This document shows positions 26,874 to 36,690 of a stretch of 64,000 nucleotides of DNA, in pieces (position 1 is the first letter of the stretch; every line of letters starts with the position of its first letter). Position numbers and translations under genes: made by a program. Source of the stretch: G963720475 sp963720475 (GTDB lineage: Bacteria; Actinomycetota; Thermoleophilia; Solirubrobacterales; Thermoleophilaceae); the NCBI GenBank assembly GCA_963720475.1, contig OY970394.1:434001-498000 (forward strand). Reading direction: 5' to 3'. Below the pieces are notes generated by a model. The model did no database searches, was not told the origin of the DNA, and saw only the letters and a list, made by a program, of their open reading frames with translations.

Positions 26874-27428
26874 ATGTTGTTCGAGCAGATCCTGTTCTTC
26901 TTCGCCGCGGCGGGAGTGCTCGGCGGCGCGCTCGGCGTGGTCGTGCTGCGCAACCCCTTCTACGCGGTCCTCGCGCTCGTCATCCACCTGCTCTCGCTCG
27001 CGGTCCTCTTCCTACTGCTGCGAGCCGAGTTCCTGGCCGCGGCCCAGGTAATCGTCTACGCGGGCGCCGTGATGGTGCTGTACCTGTTCGTCGTCGCCTA
27101 CATCGGCGGCTCGGACGAGCCGCTACGGCCGGCGGGCGGCGTCGCGTCCCACCTCGGGCCGCTGTTCGCCGCGGTGCTGCTGCTCGAGATCGCGATCGCC
27201 GCGATCGGCTCCGGCCTCGGCGCGCTCGACTCCGAGGGCGCAAAGCTCGGCGCGGGCTTCGGCCAGCCCGGCCAGATCGGCGAGCTGCTGCTCGACAAGT
27301 TCCTGATCGTGTTCGAGACAGCATCGTTCCTGCTGCTCGTGGCCGCCGTCGGCGCGGTCATGCTGGCGCGGCGACGAAGGGGGCTCGAAGACTTCGAGGA
27401 AGGCATCGGGCCGGAGGCGGGCGGCTGA
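26874..27428 (+). CDS. nuoJ: NADH-quinone oxidoreductase subunit J
   Basis: A 184-residue membrane subunit with five helices. The typical segment EFLAAAQVIVYAGAVMVLYL, including the pi-bulge region of helix 3, is present. Its stop shares a base with the nuoK ATG (TGATG). Confidence 0.95.
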   Translation: MLFEQILFFFAAAGVLGGALGVVVLRNPFYAVLALVIHLLSLAVLFLLLRAEFLAAAQVIVYAGAVMVLYLFVVAYIGGSDEPLRPAGGVASHLGPLFAAVLLLEIAIAAIGSGLGALDSEGAKLGAGFGQPGQIGELLLDKFLIVFETASFLLLVAAVGAVMLARRRRGLEDFEEGIGPEAGG

Positions 27429-27727
27429 TGGATGTCGTGTGGTTTGTGGTGCTCAGCGCCTTCATCTTCGCCATCGGCGCAGCCGGCGTGATGACGCGCC
27501 GCAACCCGCTCGTGATCCTGCTGTGCCTCGAGCTGATGCTGAACGGGGCGAACCTCGCGCTGATCGGCTTCGCGCGCATGCACGGCAACGCCGAGGGCCA
27601 GATCTTCGCGTTGATCGTGATGGTCGTCGCCGCGTGCGAGGTGGTCGTCGGGCTCGGCCTGATCGTCGCGATGTACCGCCGCCGGCTGCCGGTCGATGTC
27701 GACGAGATGTCGGAGCTCCGGGGCTAG
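27428..27727 (+). CDS. nuoK: NADH-quinone oxidoreductase subunit K
   Basis: A 99-residue subunit with three helices. The conserved glutamates of the proton path are in CLELMLNGANLALI and in AACEVVVGLGLIVAMYR. Length and composition match the family exactly. Confidence 0.96.
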   Translation: MDVVWFVVLSAFIFAIGAAGVMTRRNPLVILLCLELMLNGANLALIGFARMHGNAEGQIFALIVMVVAACEVVVGLGLIVAMYRRRLPVDVDEMSELRG

Positions 27728-27734
27728 TGGCTGG

Positions 27735-29750
27735 ATGAGCGCCACCACGTACGGCTGGCTCGTGCTCGCGTTCCCGCTGGCCGGGACGATCGTCGTCGCG
27801 CTCGGGTGGCGCAACTGGGGCGGTCGCACCGCGGGCTGGATCGCCAGCGGCGCGATCTTCTTGGCGTTCCTCGCATCGCTCGGGATGCTCTTCATGCTGC
27901 TCGACCGCGCGCCGGAGGACCGCGAGCTCACCTCGTCGCTGTTCGACTACGCGAAGACGGCCGGCTTCAACGTCGACCTCGGCATCCTCGTCGACCCGCT
28001 GTCGGTGTTCATGTGCCTCGTCGTCAGCGGAGTCTCGTTCCTGATCCACGTCTACTCCGTCGCCTACCTCGCCTCCGACAAGGGCTACTCGCGCTACTTC
28101 GCCTACCTCAACTTCTTCGTCTTCTCGATGCTGCTGCTCGTCCTCGCGGGCAACTTCATCCTCTTGATCGTCGGCTGGGCGTTCGTCGGCGCGGCGTCAT
28201 ACCTGCTCGTCTCCTTCTACTACCGCCGCACCACCGCCACGACGGCGGGCATGAAGGCGTTCGTGATCAACGTGATCGGCGACATCGGTCTCGTGATCGC
28301 CGCCTTCCTGCTGTTCTCGGAGCTCGGCTCGCTCGACTTCGAGGCCGTCTTCGCCGAGGCTCCGCAGAAATTCGCGGTCAACGACGGGACGCTAGTCGCA
28401 GCCTGCCTGATGCTGCTCGTCGGCGCGTTCGCGAAGTCGGCGCAGCTGCCGCTCCATACCTGGCTGCCCGACGCGATGGAGGGCCCAACCCCGGTCTCCG
28501 CGCTGATCCACGCGGCGACGATGGTCACCGCGGGCGTCTACCTGATCGCGCGCACGCACGTGCTGTTCGAGCTCGCGCCGGCGGCGGCGGACGTCTCGGC
28601 GATCATCGGCACGGCGACGCTCGTCTTCGCCGCGACGGTCGCGCTCGTCGTCACCGACCTCAAGCGCGTGATCGCCTACTCGACGATGTCGCAGATCGGC
28701 TACATGGTGCTCGGCGTGTCGGTGTTCGGCTACGCGGCCGGGCTCTTCCACCTCATGACCCACGCCTTCTTCAAGGCGCTGCTGTTCATGGGCGCCGGCT
28801 CGATCATCAGCGCGATGGGCGGCAACCAGTCGCTCGACCGGATGGGCGGCTTCCGCAAGGCGATGCCGTTCACCTTCTTCACCTTCACGGCCGGCGCACT
28901 CGCGCTCGCCGGCTTCCCGTTCTTCTCCGGCTTCTTCTCGAAGGACGGGATCATCGACTACACGCTCCACCGCGGAGGCTGGTTCGTCGTGCTGGCGATA
29001 TTCGCCTACATCGCGGCGCTGATGACCGCGTTCTACTCGTTCCGGATGGTGTTCCGCGTCTTCTTCGGGGAGAAGGTGCCCGAGGCGGAGCACCTCGAGC
29101 AGACCGGCCATCCGGTCCACGCCGAGCCCGAGAACCCGCACACCGGCGAGAAGGAGGACACCGACGTCGGATTCCCCGGCGAGGACCACCACATCGCCGA
29201 GCGCGACTGGCCGATGAAGGTGGCGATGGGCATACTCGCCGTCGGGGCGATCGGCGCTGGGTGGATCGGCATCCCCGGTCTGACCGACGTGCTCGACAAG
29301 TGGTTCGAGCCGGTCTTCGAGGGCGGGCCCGAGGCCGCGCACCACACACCCACCACGGCCCAGGCATGGGAGGGGCTCGCCATCGGGGGCTTCCTCGCCA
29401 TCACCGGGATCTCGATCGCGTACTACCTCTACCTCCGCAAGCCGGGCAAGACGCTCGAGCTGGCGAAGCGCTTCCCGCGTCTGCACGACTTCCTCGCGCA
29501 CAAGTGGTACTTCGACGAGGCCTACGACGCGGCGTTCGTCCGCCCGCTGGCGGCCGCCGGACGCTTCTCGCGCGGGGTCGTCGAGTCGGAGTTCGTCCAG
29601 GGGACGATCGTCGGCGGCAGCGTCGCGCTCGTGCGGGGTGGCTCGGAGTTCGTTCGCGGGCTGCAGTCCGGCTACCTGCGCTCGTACGCCCTGCTCGTGC
29701 TCGTCGGCCTCGTCGCCTTCGGCGCCTACTTCCTGATCGCTTCGACCTGA
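27735..29750 (+). CDS. nuoL: NADH-quinone oxidoreductase subunit L
   Basis: A 671-residue antiporter-like proton-pumping subunit. Core motifs are MEGPTPVSALIHAATMVTAG (with the key lysine region nearby) and TLVFAATVALVVTDLKRVIAYST. The long C-terminal lateral helix typical of NuoL is expected in the last 200 residues. ATG at 27735; the frame is intact. Confidence 0.97.
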   Translation: MSATTYGWLVLAFPLAGTIVVALGWRNWGGRTAGWIASGAIFLAFLASLGMLFMLLDRAPEDRELTSSLFDYAKTAGFNVDLGILVDPLSVFMCLVVSGVSFLIHVYSVAYLASDKGYSRYFAYLNFFVFSMLLLVLAGNFILLIVGWAFVGAASYLLVSFYYRRTTATTAGMKAFVINVIGDIGLVIAAFLLFSELGSLDFEAVFAEAPQKFAVNDGTLVAACLMLLVGAFAKSAQLPLHTWLPDAMEGPTPVSALIHAATMVTAGVYLIARTHVLFELAPAAADVSAIIGTATLVFAATVALVVTDLKRVIAYSTMSQIGYMVLGVSVFGYAAGLFHLMTHAFFKALLFMGAGSIISAMGGNQSLDRMGGFRKAMPFTFFTFTAGALALAGFPFFSGFFSKDGIIDYTLHRGGWFVVLAIFAYIAALMTAFYSFRMVFRVFFGEKVPEAEHLEQTGHPVHAEPENPHTGEKEDTDVGFPGEDHHIAERDWPMKVAMGILAVGAIGAGWIGIPGLTDVLDKWFEPVFEGGPEAAHHTPTTAQAWEGLAIGGFLAITGISIAYYLYLRKPGKTLELAKRFPRLHDFLAHKWYFDEAYDAAFVRPLAAAGRFSRGVVESEFVQGTIVGGSVALVRGGSEFVRGLQSGYLRSYALLVLVGLVAFGAYFLIAST

Positions 29751-29766
29751 TGCGAGCCGCGACCAC

Positions 29767-31432
29767 GTGACGATCCACCTCTCGATCCTCCTCTTCCTCC
29801 CGCTCGCCGGCGGCGTGCTCGCGCTCTTCCTGAGCGACAAGGTCGGCAAGTGGGTCGTCTTCGCGGCGATGATGGGCACGTTCGGCTACGCGGTCGCCCT
29901 GATCGTGGACATGAACCACGGCGCGGGGCTGCAGTACGTGACCGACGACAACTGGATCTCGGCGATGGGGATCCGCTACACGCTCGGGGTGGACGGGCTG
30001 AACGTCTTCCTCGTCGCCCTCACCGCCGCGCTCTGGCCCGCGGCGACCTACCTCGCCGCGAAGCGCCATTCGCACGGCGAGATCGACCGGCCGAAGTTGT
30101 TCTTCCTCTTCATGGGGCTCGGCGAGACGGCCGTACTCGGCGCGTTCATCGCCCAGGACCTCGCCCTGTTCACGGTCTTCTTCGACCTGATGCTGGTCCC
30201 GTTCTACTTCCTGGTCGGCGCGTGGGGCGAGGGCCCGAACCGCGTCGCCGCGACGATGAAGTTCGTCATCTTCACCCTCGCGGGCTCGTTGCTGATGCTT
30301 GCCGCCGCGATCTCGCTCGCGGTGCTGTCCGTGCCCGAGGGCGGCGAGCTGTCGTTCTCGCTCCAGACGCTTGCCGAGCGCTCGGTGGCGTCCGGCACGC
30401 AGTACTGGATCTTCTGCCTGTTCGCCTTCGCCTTCGTGATCAAGTCGCCGCTGTTCCCGCTGCACGGGTGGATGCCGGACACCTACCGCGCGACGCCGCT
30501 GCCGGTATTGATCGTGCTCGGGGCGGTCCTGTCGAAGGTCGCCGTCTACGGCTTCCTGCGGATCGTCTTGCCGATCATGCCGGAGGCCGCGCACCACTTC
30601 CAGGAGCTGATGATCATCCTCGCGATCGTCTCGATCCTCTACGGATCGATCGTCGCCTTCTCGCAGGACGAGGCGCGCCTCGTCGTCGGCTACTCCTCGA
30701 TCGCGCAGGTCGGCTTCATCACGCTGGGCATCTTCGCGCTCGACCCGAAGGGCGGTCAGGGCGCCGTGATGCAGATGGTCACCCACGGACTCGTGGCGGG
30801 GGCGCTGTTCATGATCGTCGCGGTCCTCTCGCAGCGGACGAAGGACGGCAGCGAGTCGCTCTCGCGGATGGGCGGGATCGCGTTCCGCACGCCGATGCTG
30901 GCGGCGGTGTTCCTGATCATCGGCTTCGCGACGCTCGCGATGCCCGGCTCGCCCAACTTCGTCGGCGAGGTCCTGATCCTCTTCGGCACCTTCGAGGACA
31001 AGCTCGTCTACGGCCTCATCGCGAGCGCCGGCGTCGCGTTCGCGGCCGTCTACATGATCCGCTTCTTCCAGCAGGTCGATGCACAATCGGGTGTCCGAGA
31101 ACGTGACCTTCGAGAAGGGCGACCTCTGCCTGCTCGACTTCTTCACGATCGTCCCGATCACCGCGATCGTGCTCGCGCTCGGCATCTACCCGAACTTCCT
31201 CCTCGAGCGGACCGACGCGACCGTCAGGGCGGCGGTCAAGCCGGCCGAGACGGTGGCCGACGCCGACAAGGCGACTGTTCCGGCCGCGCCGGTGCCGCAG
31301 GTCGGCCCGCCCGGCCAGCCGGCGCCCGGGGCGCCCCAGGCCGTCCCGCAGGGCGCGGTCCCCCCGGAAGCCGTCCCGCAGGGCGCAGCGCCGCCCGAAG
31401 CCGTCCCGCAGGGGGTGCCGGCCCAGCCATGA
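29767..31432 (+). CDS. nuoM: NADH-quinone oxidoreductase subunit M (one frameshift)
   Basis: An antiporter-like proton-pumping subunit. SPLFPLHGWMPDTYRATP and DEARLVVGYSSIAQVGFI are diagnostic. One extra base at about 31077 breaks the frame between IRFFQQV and MHNRVSENVTFEKGD. After the last helix the protein continues with about 60 residues rich in Pro, Ala and Gln, ending in three 10-residue AVPQG-type repeats. This tail is not part of normal NuoM. GTG start at 29767; the stop overlaps nuoN (ATGA). Confidence 0.94.
31340..31425 (+). repeat. 30-base tandem repeat encoding the NuoM tail
   Basis: The 14-mer gccgtcccgcaggg recurs at 31340, 31370 and 31400, exactly every 30 bases. Each unit encodes AVPQG followed by APPE- or VPPE-like residues. 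Repeat number may vary between strains. Confidence 0.8.
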
Positions 31433-32967
31433 TCCCGTTCGCCGAGGTCAGCGCCCCGCCGATCGACTTCAAGGCGCTCTCGCCGCTGTTCGCCCTGCTC
31501 GGCGGGGCGGTCATCGTCCTGATGGCGGGCCTGTTCCGCGGCCGCTCGGTCCAGCGGTGGATCGTGCCGGGCCTCACGCTGGTGTCGCTGGGCGCCGCGA
31601 TCGGGCTGACGATCTGGGTCTGGCCGGGCAGCCGCGATCCGATCGTCGAGGGCGCCCTCGTCGTGGACGCGCTCGTCGCTCGGACTGTCGATGCTGTTCT
31701 ACGTCGCCGGCGCAGCGGCGGTGCTGCTCGCGCTCCGCTCGGAGGCCGTCCGCGAGGCCGGCGCGGGCGAGTTCTTCGCGCTGCTGCTCGGTTCGATCGC
31801 CGGCATGAACGTGCTCGCCGCGGCCGACAACCTGGTCACGCTCTTCATCGGCTTCGAGCTGCTCTCGATCCCGCTGTACGTGCTGTGCGCCGTCGAGGTG
31901 CGCCGCGCGGAGTCGCTCGAGTCGGGGCTGAAGTACCTGATCGTCGGCTCGGTCTCCTCGGCGACCCTGCTCTACGGCCTCGCGCTGCTCTACGGCGCGA
32001 CGGGCACGACCGACTTCCCGGGGATCGCCGACGCGCTCAGCACGGGCAAGGTCTCGCTGACCGATCCGCTGCTGCTCACCGGCGTCGCGCTCGCGAGCGT
32101 CGGGCTCGCGTTCAAGGCCTCGGTCGCTCCCTTCCATCAGTGGACGCCCGACGTCTATCAGGGGGCGCCGACCCCGGTCACCGCGTTCATGGCGGTCGCG
32201 ACGAAGGCGGCCGCGTTCGCGATCATCCTGCGGCTGTTCATCGAGGCGCTCGGCCTGATCCAGCTCGACTGGGGGCCCGCGCTCGCCGCGCTCGCGGTCG
32301 TGACGATCGTCGTCGGCAACGTCGGCGCGCTCGTCCAGCGCTCGCTCAAGCGGATGCTCGCGTGGTCCGGCGTCGCGCAGGCGGGCTACATACTCGCCTG
32401 GGTCGTCGTCGGCACCCAGCTCGGGCTCCAGGCGGTCGTCTTCTATCTCGCCGTGTACCTGTTGATGAACGTCACCGCCTTCGCCGTCGTCATCGCGCGC
32501 GAGCGGGTCTCCGAGCACGGCGACGACATCACCTCGCCTCGACGGGCTCGGCCGCGCCAGCCCGGCGCTCGCCTGGCCGATGACGATCGCGATGCTCTCG
32601 CTCGCCGGCTTCCCCGCCACGGCCGGCTTCATCGGCAAGTTCTATCTTGATCGACGCGGCCGTCGCGGGCGACTACGCCTGGCTCGGGTTCGCGATCGTC
32701 GTCGGTTCGGTGCTGTCGCTCGGCTACTACCTGCGCGTGCTCGCGGTGATGTGGATGAGCGACTACGAGGTCGAGTTGCCGAGCGACCCGCCGCGGCGGG
32801 TGCACGCGGTCAGCGGCTGGTCGCCTGAGGCGGATGCGCGCGCCCAGCCGGAGGTCGCGGGCGTCGCGATCTTCTTCGCCGCGGCGATCGTCGTGTTCGG
32901 GATCGTCCCCTCGCCGCTGTTCGACGCCGCTCGCGAGATCGGGCAGTCGTTCGCCGGGTTGTTCTAG
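31429..32967 (+). CDS. nuoN: NADH-quinone oxidoreductase subunit N (three frameshifts)
   Basis: The last gene of the operon, an antiporter-like subunit of about 511 residues when corrected. FHQWTPDVYQGAPTPVTAFM and SLKRMLAWSGVAQAGYI are diagnostic. One extra base is needed at each of 31674-31675, 32536-32538 and 32647-32649; corrected junctions read VVDALSLGLSMLFYVAG, DITSLDGLGRASPALAW and GFIGKFYLIDAAVAG. All three are plus-one shifts, as in nuoD, E, F and M. Confidence 0.93.
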
Positions 32968-33012
32968 CCAGTCGCTGCGTCGGCCCGCGCCTCTAGACTC
33001 GGCGGCCCGCCG

Positions 33013-34617
33013 ATGGACTACCCCGTCGAAGAGTTCACCGAGGAAGAGCGCGCGCTGCTGGCGCCGCACTTCACGAACCTCGACGCCCCGGTGTTCGCCC
33101 TCACGAACCTGCCCGAGACGGTCAAGGGGGCACTGTTCGCGCGCTACTCGCGCTATCAGGGCACGCTGCGCCGCCTCTTCCTCGACGAGTTCGCCGCCGA
33201 CCTCGACCTGAGCGGGGCACAGACCCCCGACGGCGGGCAGGACGACCCCGAGGGCGAGCGCGCGGCCGACCTCTACCGCAAGATCTTCCTCGGCTACGGC
33301 GACGACTCGGTCGCCCAGCTCGGCGGCGCCCACATCGCCTGCGAGTGGGTCTCGAACGTGATGACGAAGCTGCTCCAGCGCGGCCGCCTCGCGGCCTACC
33401 TCGAGCAATCCACGCGCTACATCCCCTACGACACCGCGATGCCGAGCGGCGGCTACCGCTTCTGGCGCGACCCCTCGCTCGGACCCGAATACGAGCAGGC
33501 GATGAACCACCTCTTCGACACCTACGCCCACAGCCTGCCGACCGTCGAGGCGTGGGCCGCCGAACGCTTCCCGCGCGCCGACGAGGAGCCCGAGGCCGCG
33601 TACCGGCGCTCGATCCGCGCCAAGGCGCTCGATCTGCTGCGCGGACTGCTGCCGGCGGCCGCGCTGTCGCACATGGGCATCTTCGCGAGCGGGCAGGCCT
33701 ACGAGCAGCTGCTGTTGCGCCTTCACGCGTCACCGCTGCCGGAGGCGCGCGAGTACGGGCGCATGATCCTCTCCGAGCTCAAGCAGGTGATGCCGAGCTT
33801 CGTCGCCCGCGTCGAGCGGCCCGAGCGCGGCGGCGAGTGGATCGACTATCTCGCCAAGCGCGAGCACGCTGCCGACCGCTGGGCCGCCAGGCTCGGCCTC
33901 GACCGCGCGAGCGCGCGCGAGCAGGCGGCGCCGTCGGTACGCCTCGTCGAGGCGCGAGGCTCGGAGGAGGACCTGCTCGCGGGACTGCTGTTCGAGTCGA
34001 CCGCAACCTCCGAGGACGAGGTGCGCAAGGCCGTCTCCGTCCTCCCTCCCGACGAGCGCGCGGCGCTGCTCGCCGAGATGCTCGGCCAGCGACACAACCG
34101 CCGGCATAGGCCCGGGCGGGGGTTCGAGGCGGTCTCGTACCGCTTCGAGTGCGTGTCCGACTACGGCGCCTTCCGCGATCTGCAGCGCCACCGCATGCTG
34201 ACGATCCAATGGCAGCCGCTGACGCCGCACTTGGGCGCGGGCGTTCCCGACGAGCTCGTGCAGGCCAAGGTCGGCGACGCCTACCGCGAGGCGCTCGACC
34301 GCTCTGAGACCGAGTACGAGCGCCTCGTCGAGTGCGGCCGACCCGAGGTCGCGCCGTATGCGCTCTGCCTCGGCTTCCGCATCCGCTACGTGCTCGACAT
34401 GAACGCGCGCGAGGCGATGCATCTGATCGAGCTCCGCTCGGGTCGCGAGGGGCACCCGGGCTACCGCGCCGTGGCGCACGAGCTCCACGCTCAGATCGCG
34501 GCCGTCCACCCCTCGGTGGCCGCCGCGATGCAACACCTCGACGGGGACACCGAGCCACGCCTCGAGCGGATCCTGTCGGAGATCCGCACGCAGGCGAAGC
34601 GGGCACCGGTCGGCTAG
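33013..34617 (+). CDS. Two-domain ThyX-like protein
   Basis: A 534-residue protein about twice the length of flavin-dependent thymidylate synthase. Both halves align with ThyX. In the N half the signature reads RGRLAAYLEQSTRY (123-136), keeping ExSxRY but with Gly for the His of RHR. In the C half QRHR (391-394) is kept but the ExSxRY part is lost; the nucleotide-binding NAREAMHLIELRSG is at 464-477. ThyX makes dTMP with folate and FAD; whether this protein is active is uncertain. ATG at 33013. Confidence 0.8.
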   Translation: MDYPVEEFTEEERALLAPHFTNLDAPVFALTNLPETVKGALFARYSRYQGTLRRLFLDEFAADLDLSGAQTPDGGQDDPEGERAADLYRKIFLGYGDDSVAQLGGAHIACEWVSNVMTKLLQRGRLAAYLEQSTRYIPYDTAMPSGGYRFWRDPSLGPEYEQAMNHLFDTYAHSLPTVEAWAAERFPRADEEPEAAYRRSIRAKALDLLRGLLPAAALSHMGIFASGQAYEQLLLRLHASPLPEAREYGRMILSELKQVMPSFVARVERPERGGEWIDYLAKREHAADRWAARLGLDRASAREQAAPSVRLVEARGSEEDLLAGLLFESTATSEDEVRKAVSVLPPDERAALLAEMLGQRHNRRHRPGRGFEAVSYRFECVSDYGAFRDLQRHRMLTIQWQPLTPHLGAGVPDELVQAKVGDAYREALDRSETEYERLVECGRPEVAPYALCLGFRIRYVLDMNAREAMHLIELRSGREGHPGYRAVAHELHAQIAAVHPSVAAAMQHLDGDTEPRLERILSEIRTQAKRAPVG

Positions 34618-34618
34618 A

Positions 34619-34641
34619 TCCGGCGCAACTCTCGCGCCGGA
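34619..34641 (+). promoter_or_regulatory. Leader hairpin upstream of RTX protein 1
   Basis: TCCGGCGC-aactctc-GCGCCGGA is a perfect eight-pair hairpin starting two bases after the ThyX-like stop. It is part of a 35-base block (34622-34656) that recurs upstream of the second RTX gene. It may end thyX-like transcription or act in the RTX leader. Confidence 0.5.
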
Positions 34642-34680
34642 CGAGGTTTCTTGGAGCAGCCCACAGGGCAGGGCCCGACC

Positions 34681-35562
34681 ATGACTACCCGCAGCTCTAT
34701 CCGCCTCTCGATCATCGTCGCCGCCGCCGCTGCCGTGGCCGCGCTTGCGTTCGCCTCCGTGGCGATCGCGGCGACGATCCTCGGCACGCGCGGGGCCGAC
34801 ACGATCCGCGGCACGATGGCCGACGACAGCATCGACTCGAAGGCCGGCGCCGATTACGTGCGCGGCCGGGGCGGGAACGACAACATCCGCGGCCGCGACG
34901 GGGACGATCGCCTGGTCGGCGGCGAGGGCAACGACAGCGTCAACGGCGGCCGCGACCGCGACTTCATCTTCGGCGGCACGGGCACCGACAGGCTCTACGG
35001 GTCGAGCGGTGCCGACCTGATCCGCGGCAACCGTGACGACGATCTCCTCAACGGAGGCGGCGGCGGCAACGACAGCCTCTATGCAGGTCCCGGCAACGAC
35101 ACGCTCGCCGGCGCCGCCGGCAACGACCGCCTCCACGGCGGCGAGGGGAACGACGTGTCACAGGGCCAGGAGGGCCGCGACACCATGTCCGGCGGACTCG
35201 GCAACGACAACCAGTCCGGGGGACCCGCCGACGACGTCATCTACGCCAACCGCGGCGTGGACCTGAGCTACGGCGGCGCCGGCGACGACGATCTCTTTGC
35301 GATGGCCCGCGGCGACGCCGCGTTCGTCGGCGATCCCGACGGCGACACGGTCGTCGGTGCGGAAGGCGACGACCTGTTCTACGTCCGCGACAACGAGCGC
35401 GACCTCGTCGACTGCGGCCCCGGTCGCGACGACGTGCGCGCAGACGCGTTCGACGTGCTCTCGCTCGACTGCGAGAAGATCAGCCGCAAGGCGCCGAGCA
35501 CTCGCGAGGACCGCAAGGAGAACTCCTACGAGTCGCCGAGCGCGGACCTCGTACTGAAGTAG
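34681..35562 (+). CDS. Secreted RTX-type calcium-binding repeat protein 1
   Basis: A 293-residue exported protein. A signal peptide (residues about 8-35, ending VAIAA) is followed by nonapeptide GGxGxDxx repeats (for example GGEGNDSVNGG and GGEGNDVSQGQ) that form a calcium-binding beta-roll. No enzymatic domain is present. A conserved C-terminal cap has VRDNERDLVDCGPGRDDV with two cysteines. ATG at 34681 is preferred; an upstream in-frame ATG at 34651 is possible. It is paralogous to the next gene. Function: probably surface structure or matrix. Confidence 0.85.
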   Translation: MTTRSSIRLSIIVAAAAAVAALAFASVAIAATILGTRGADTIRGTMADDSIDSKAGADYVRGRGGNDNIRGRDGDDRLVGGEGNDSVNGGRDRDFIFGGTGTDRLYGSSGADLIRGNRDDDLLNGGGGGNDSLYAGPGNDTLAGAAGNDRLHGGEGNDVSQGQEGRDTMSGGLGNDNQSGGPADDVIYANRGVDLSYGGAGDDDLFAMARGDAAFVGDPDGDTVVGAEGDDLFYVRDNERDLVDCGPGRDDVRADAFDVLSLDCEKISRKAPSTREDRKENSYESPSADLVLK

Positions 35563-35628
35563 CCGGTCCGAGCGCGTTGGCCACTTCCCGTTCCGGACAA
35601 CCTCGAAACGTGAACTTTTCGTCCTCAG

Positions 35629-35664
35629 GGCGCAACTCGGGCGCCGGCGCGCCGTTTCGTGGAG
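35629..35664 (+). promoter_or_regulatory. Leader element upstream of RTX protein 2
   Basis: GGCGC-aactcgg-GCGCC (35629-35645) followed by tttcgtggag matches the block at 34622-34656 upstream of RTX protein 1, which reads ggcgcaactc...gcgccgg...tttcttggag. Conservation of non-coding sequence between paralogues suggests a shared regulatory site. Confidence 0.5.
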
Positions 35665-35698
35665 TGAACCCCCCCGACCCAAGAGGAGGATCACCAGC

Positions 35699-36595
35699 AT
35701 GACCCACCCAAGCAGGCGTTTCGGTGCGGCCCTCGTGGCCGGCATTGCAGCGCTGCTGGCATTCGCAGCTGTCGCAGTGGCGGCGACGATCATCGGCACG
35801 GACGGAAACGACGGGATCGTCGGGACAAACGACGCCGACCAGATCGATGCCAAGGCAGGAAACGACCGCGTGCGTGCGCGCGCCGGTGACGACACCGTCA
35901 ACGGCGGCAACGGCAGGGATCGCCTGCGCGGCCAGACCGGCAACGACAAGCTCGACGGCGGAAACGGCAAGGACCGTGCCTTCGGCGGCCAGGGAGACGA
36001 CGCCCTCACCGGGGGGGCCGGCGGCGATCGTCTCCACGGCAACAAGGGCAACGACACCGTCACCGACGCGATCGGCAACAACCGGCTGTTCGGCGGATTC
36101 GGCAACGACTCGCTGACCAGCGGTGACGGAAACGACCGCGTCCATGGCGGACCCGGCAACGACACGTCGCAGGGCGGCGGCGGCAACGACCGCATGTCCG
36201 GCGGCTTCGGCGACGACAAGCAGGTCGGTGGAGCCGGCAACGACCGGGTCTTTGCCAACCGCGGCGTCGACGAGTCGTTCGGCGGCGAGGGCGACGACCA
36301 CCTCTGGGCGATGGCGCGGGCCGATGTGAGCGGCCCCGGCGATGTTCAGGGCGACACCCTCCACGGCGAGACCGGCAATGACGTCTTCCACGTGCGCGAC
36401 GGAGAGCGTGACGTGGTGGACTGCGGCGCTGGTAACGACGTCGTGCTCGCCGACCCGGCCGACACGGTGACGACGGACTGCGAGAACGTCCAGCGCGCCG
36501 AGCCCAGGGCCAACGGCAGGAATCGAGGCAACGACGGCGACGACCGTGAGGAGAGCAAGCACGAGTCGCCGGACGAGGACAAGCGCGACCGCTAA
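35699..36595 (+). CDS. Secreted RTX-type calcium-binding repeat protein 2
   Basis: A 298-residue paralogue of the preceding gene with the same layout: signal peptide (residues 7-30), repeats such as GGNGRDRLRGQTGNDKLDGG and a C-terminal cap VRDGERDVVDCGAGNDVV with two cysteines. A charged 35-residue tail follows. ATG at 35699 has a strong Shine-Dalgarno AGGAGGA about nine bases upstream. A rho-independent terminator follows. Confidence 0.87.
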   Translation: MTHPSRRFGAALVAGIAALLAFAAVAVAATIIGTDGNDGIVGTNDADQIDAKAGNDRVRARAGDDTVNGGNGRDRLRGQTGNDKLDGGNGKDRAFGGQGDDALTGGAGGDRLHGNKGNDTVTDAIGNNRLFGGFGNDSLTSGDGNDRVHGGPGNDTSQGGGGNDRMSGGFGDDKQVGGAGNDRVFANRGVDESFGGEGDDHLWAMARADVSGPGDVQGDTLHGETGNDVFHVRDGERDVVDCGAGNDVVLADPADTVTTDCENVQRAEPRANGRNRGNDGDDREESKHESPDEDKRDR

Positions 36596-36617
36596 CCCGG
36601 CCGCGGCTTGAGTGATC

Positions 36618-36659
36618 GGGGGGCGGGGCCAGGACGGTCCCGCCCCCCGTTGCTTTTTT
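36618..36659 (+). terminator. Rho-independent terminator after RTX protein 2
   Basis: GGGGGGCGGG pairs with CCCGCCCCCC (36618-36627 with 36639-36648) around a short inner stem and a five-base loop, followed by a run of six T (36654-36659). It is the clearest intrinsic terminator in the window. Confidence 0.9.
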
Positions 36660-36678
36660 GGACCGGGAGCGCGTCTTG

Positions 36679-36684
36679 TAGGTT
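36679..36684 (+). promoter_or_regulatory. Putative promoter of rpe
   Basis: TAGGTT ends six bases before the GTG of rpe, with TTGGAC at 36658-36663 as a possible -35 box (15-base spacer). No Shine-Dalgarno sequence is present, so the mRNA would be leaderless. Confidence 0.5.
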
Positions 36685-36690
36685 CAGCGC

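Noticed and set aside
19568..32967. nuo genes as decayed pseudogenes
   Set aside because: Every subunit is complete once single bases are removed, no stop or large deletion is present, and breaks are of one type. Decay would give mixed lesions.
34681..36595. RTX toxins with a type I secretion system
   Set aside because: Both proteins have ordinary signal peptides, no toxin domain and no adjacent ABC transporter; the repeats alone do not make a toxin.
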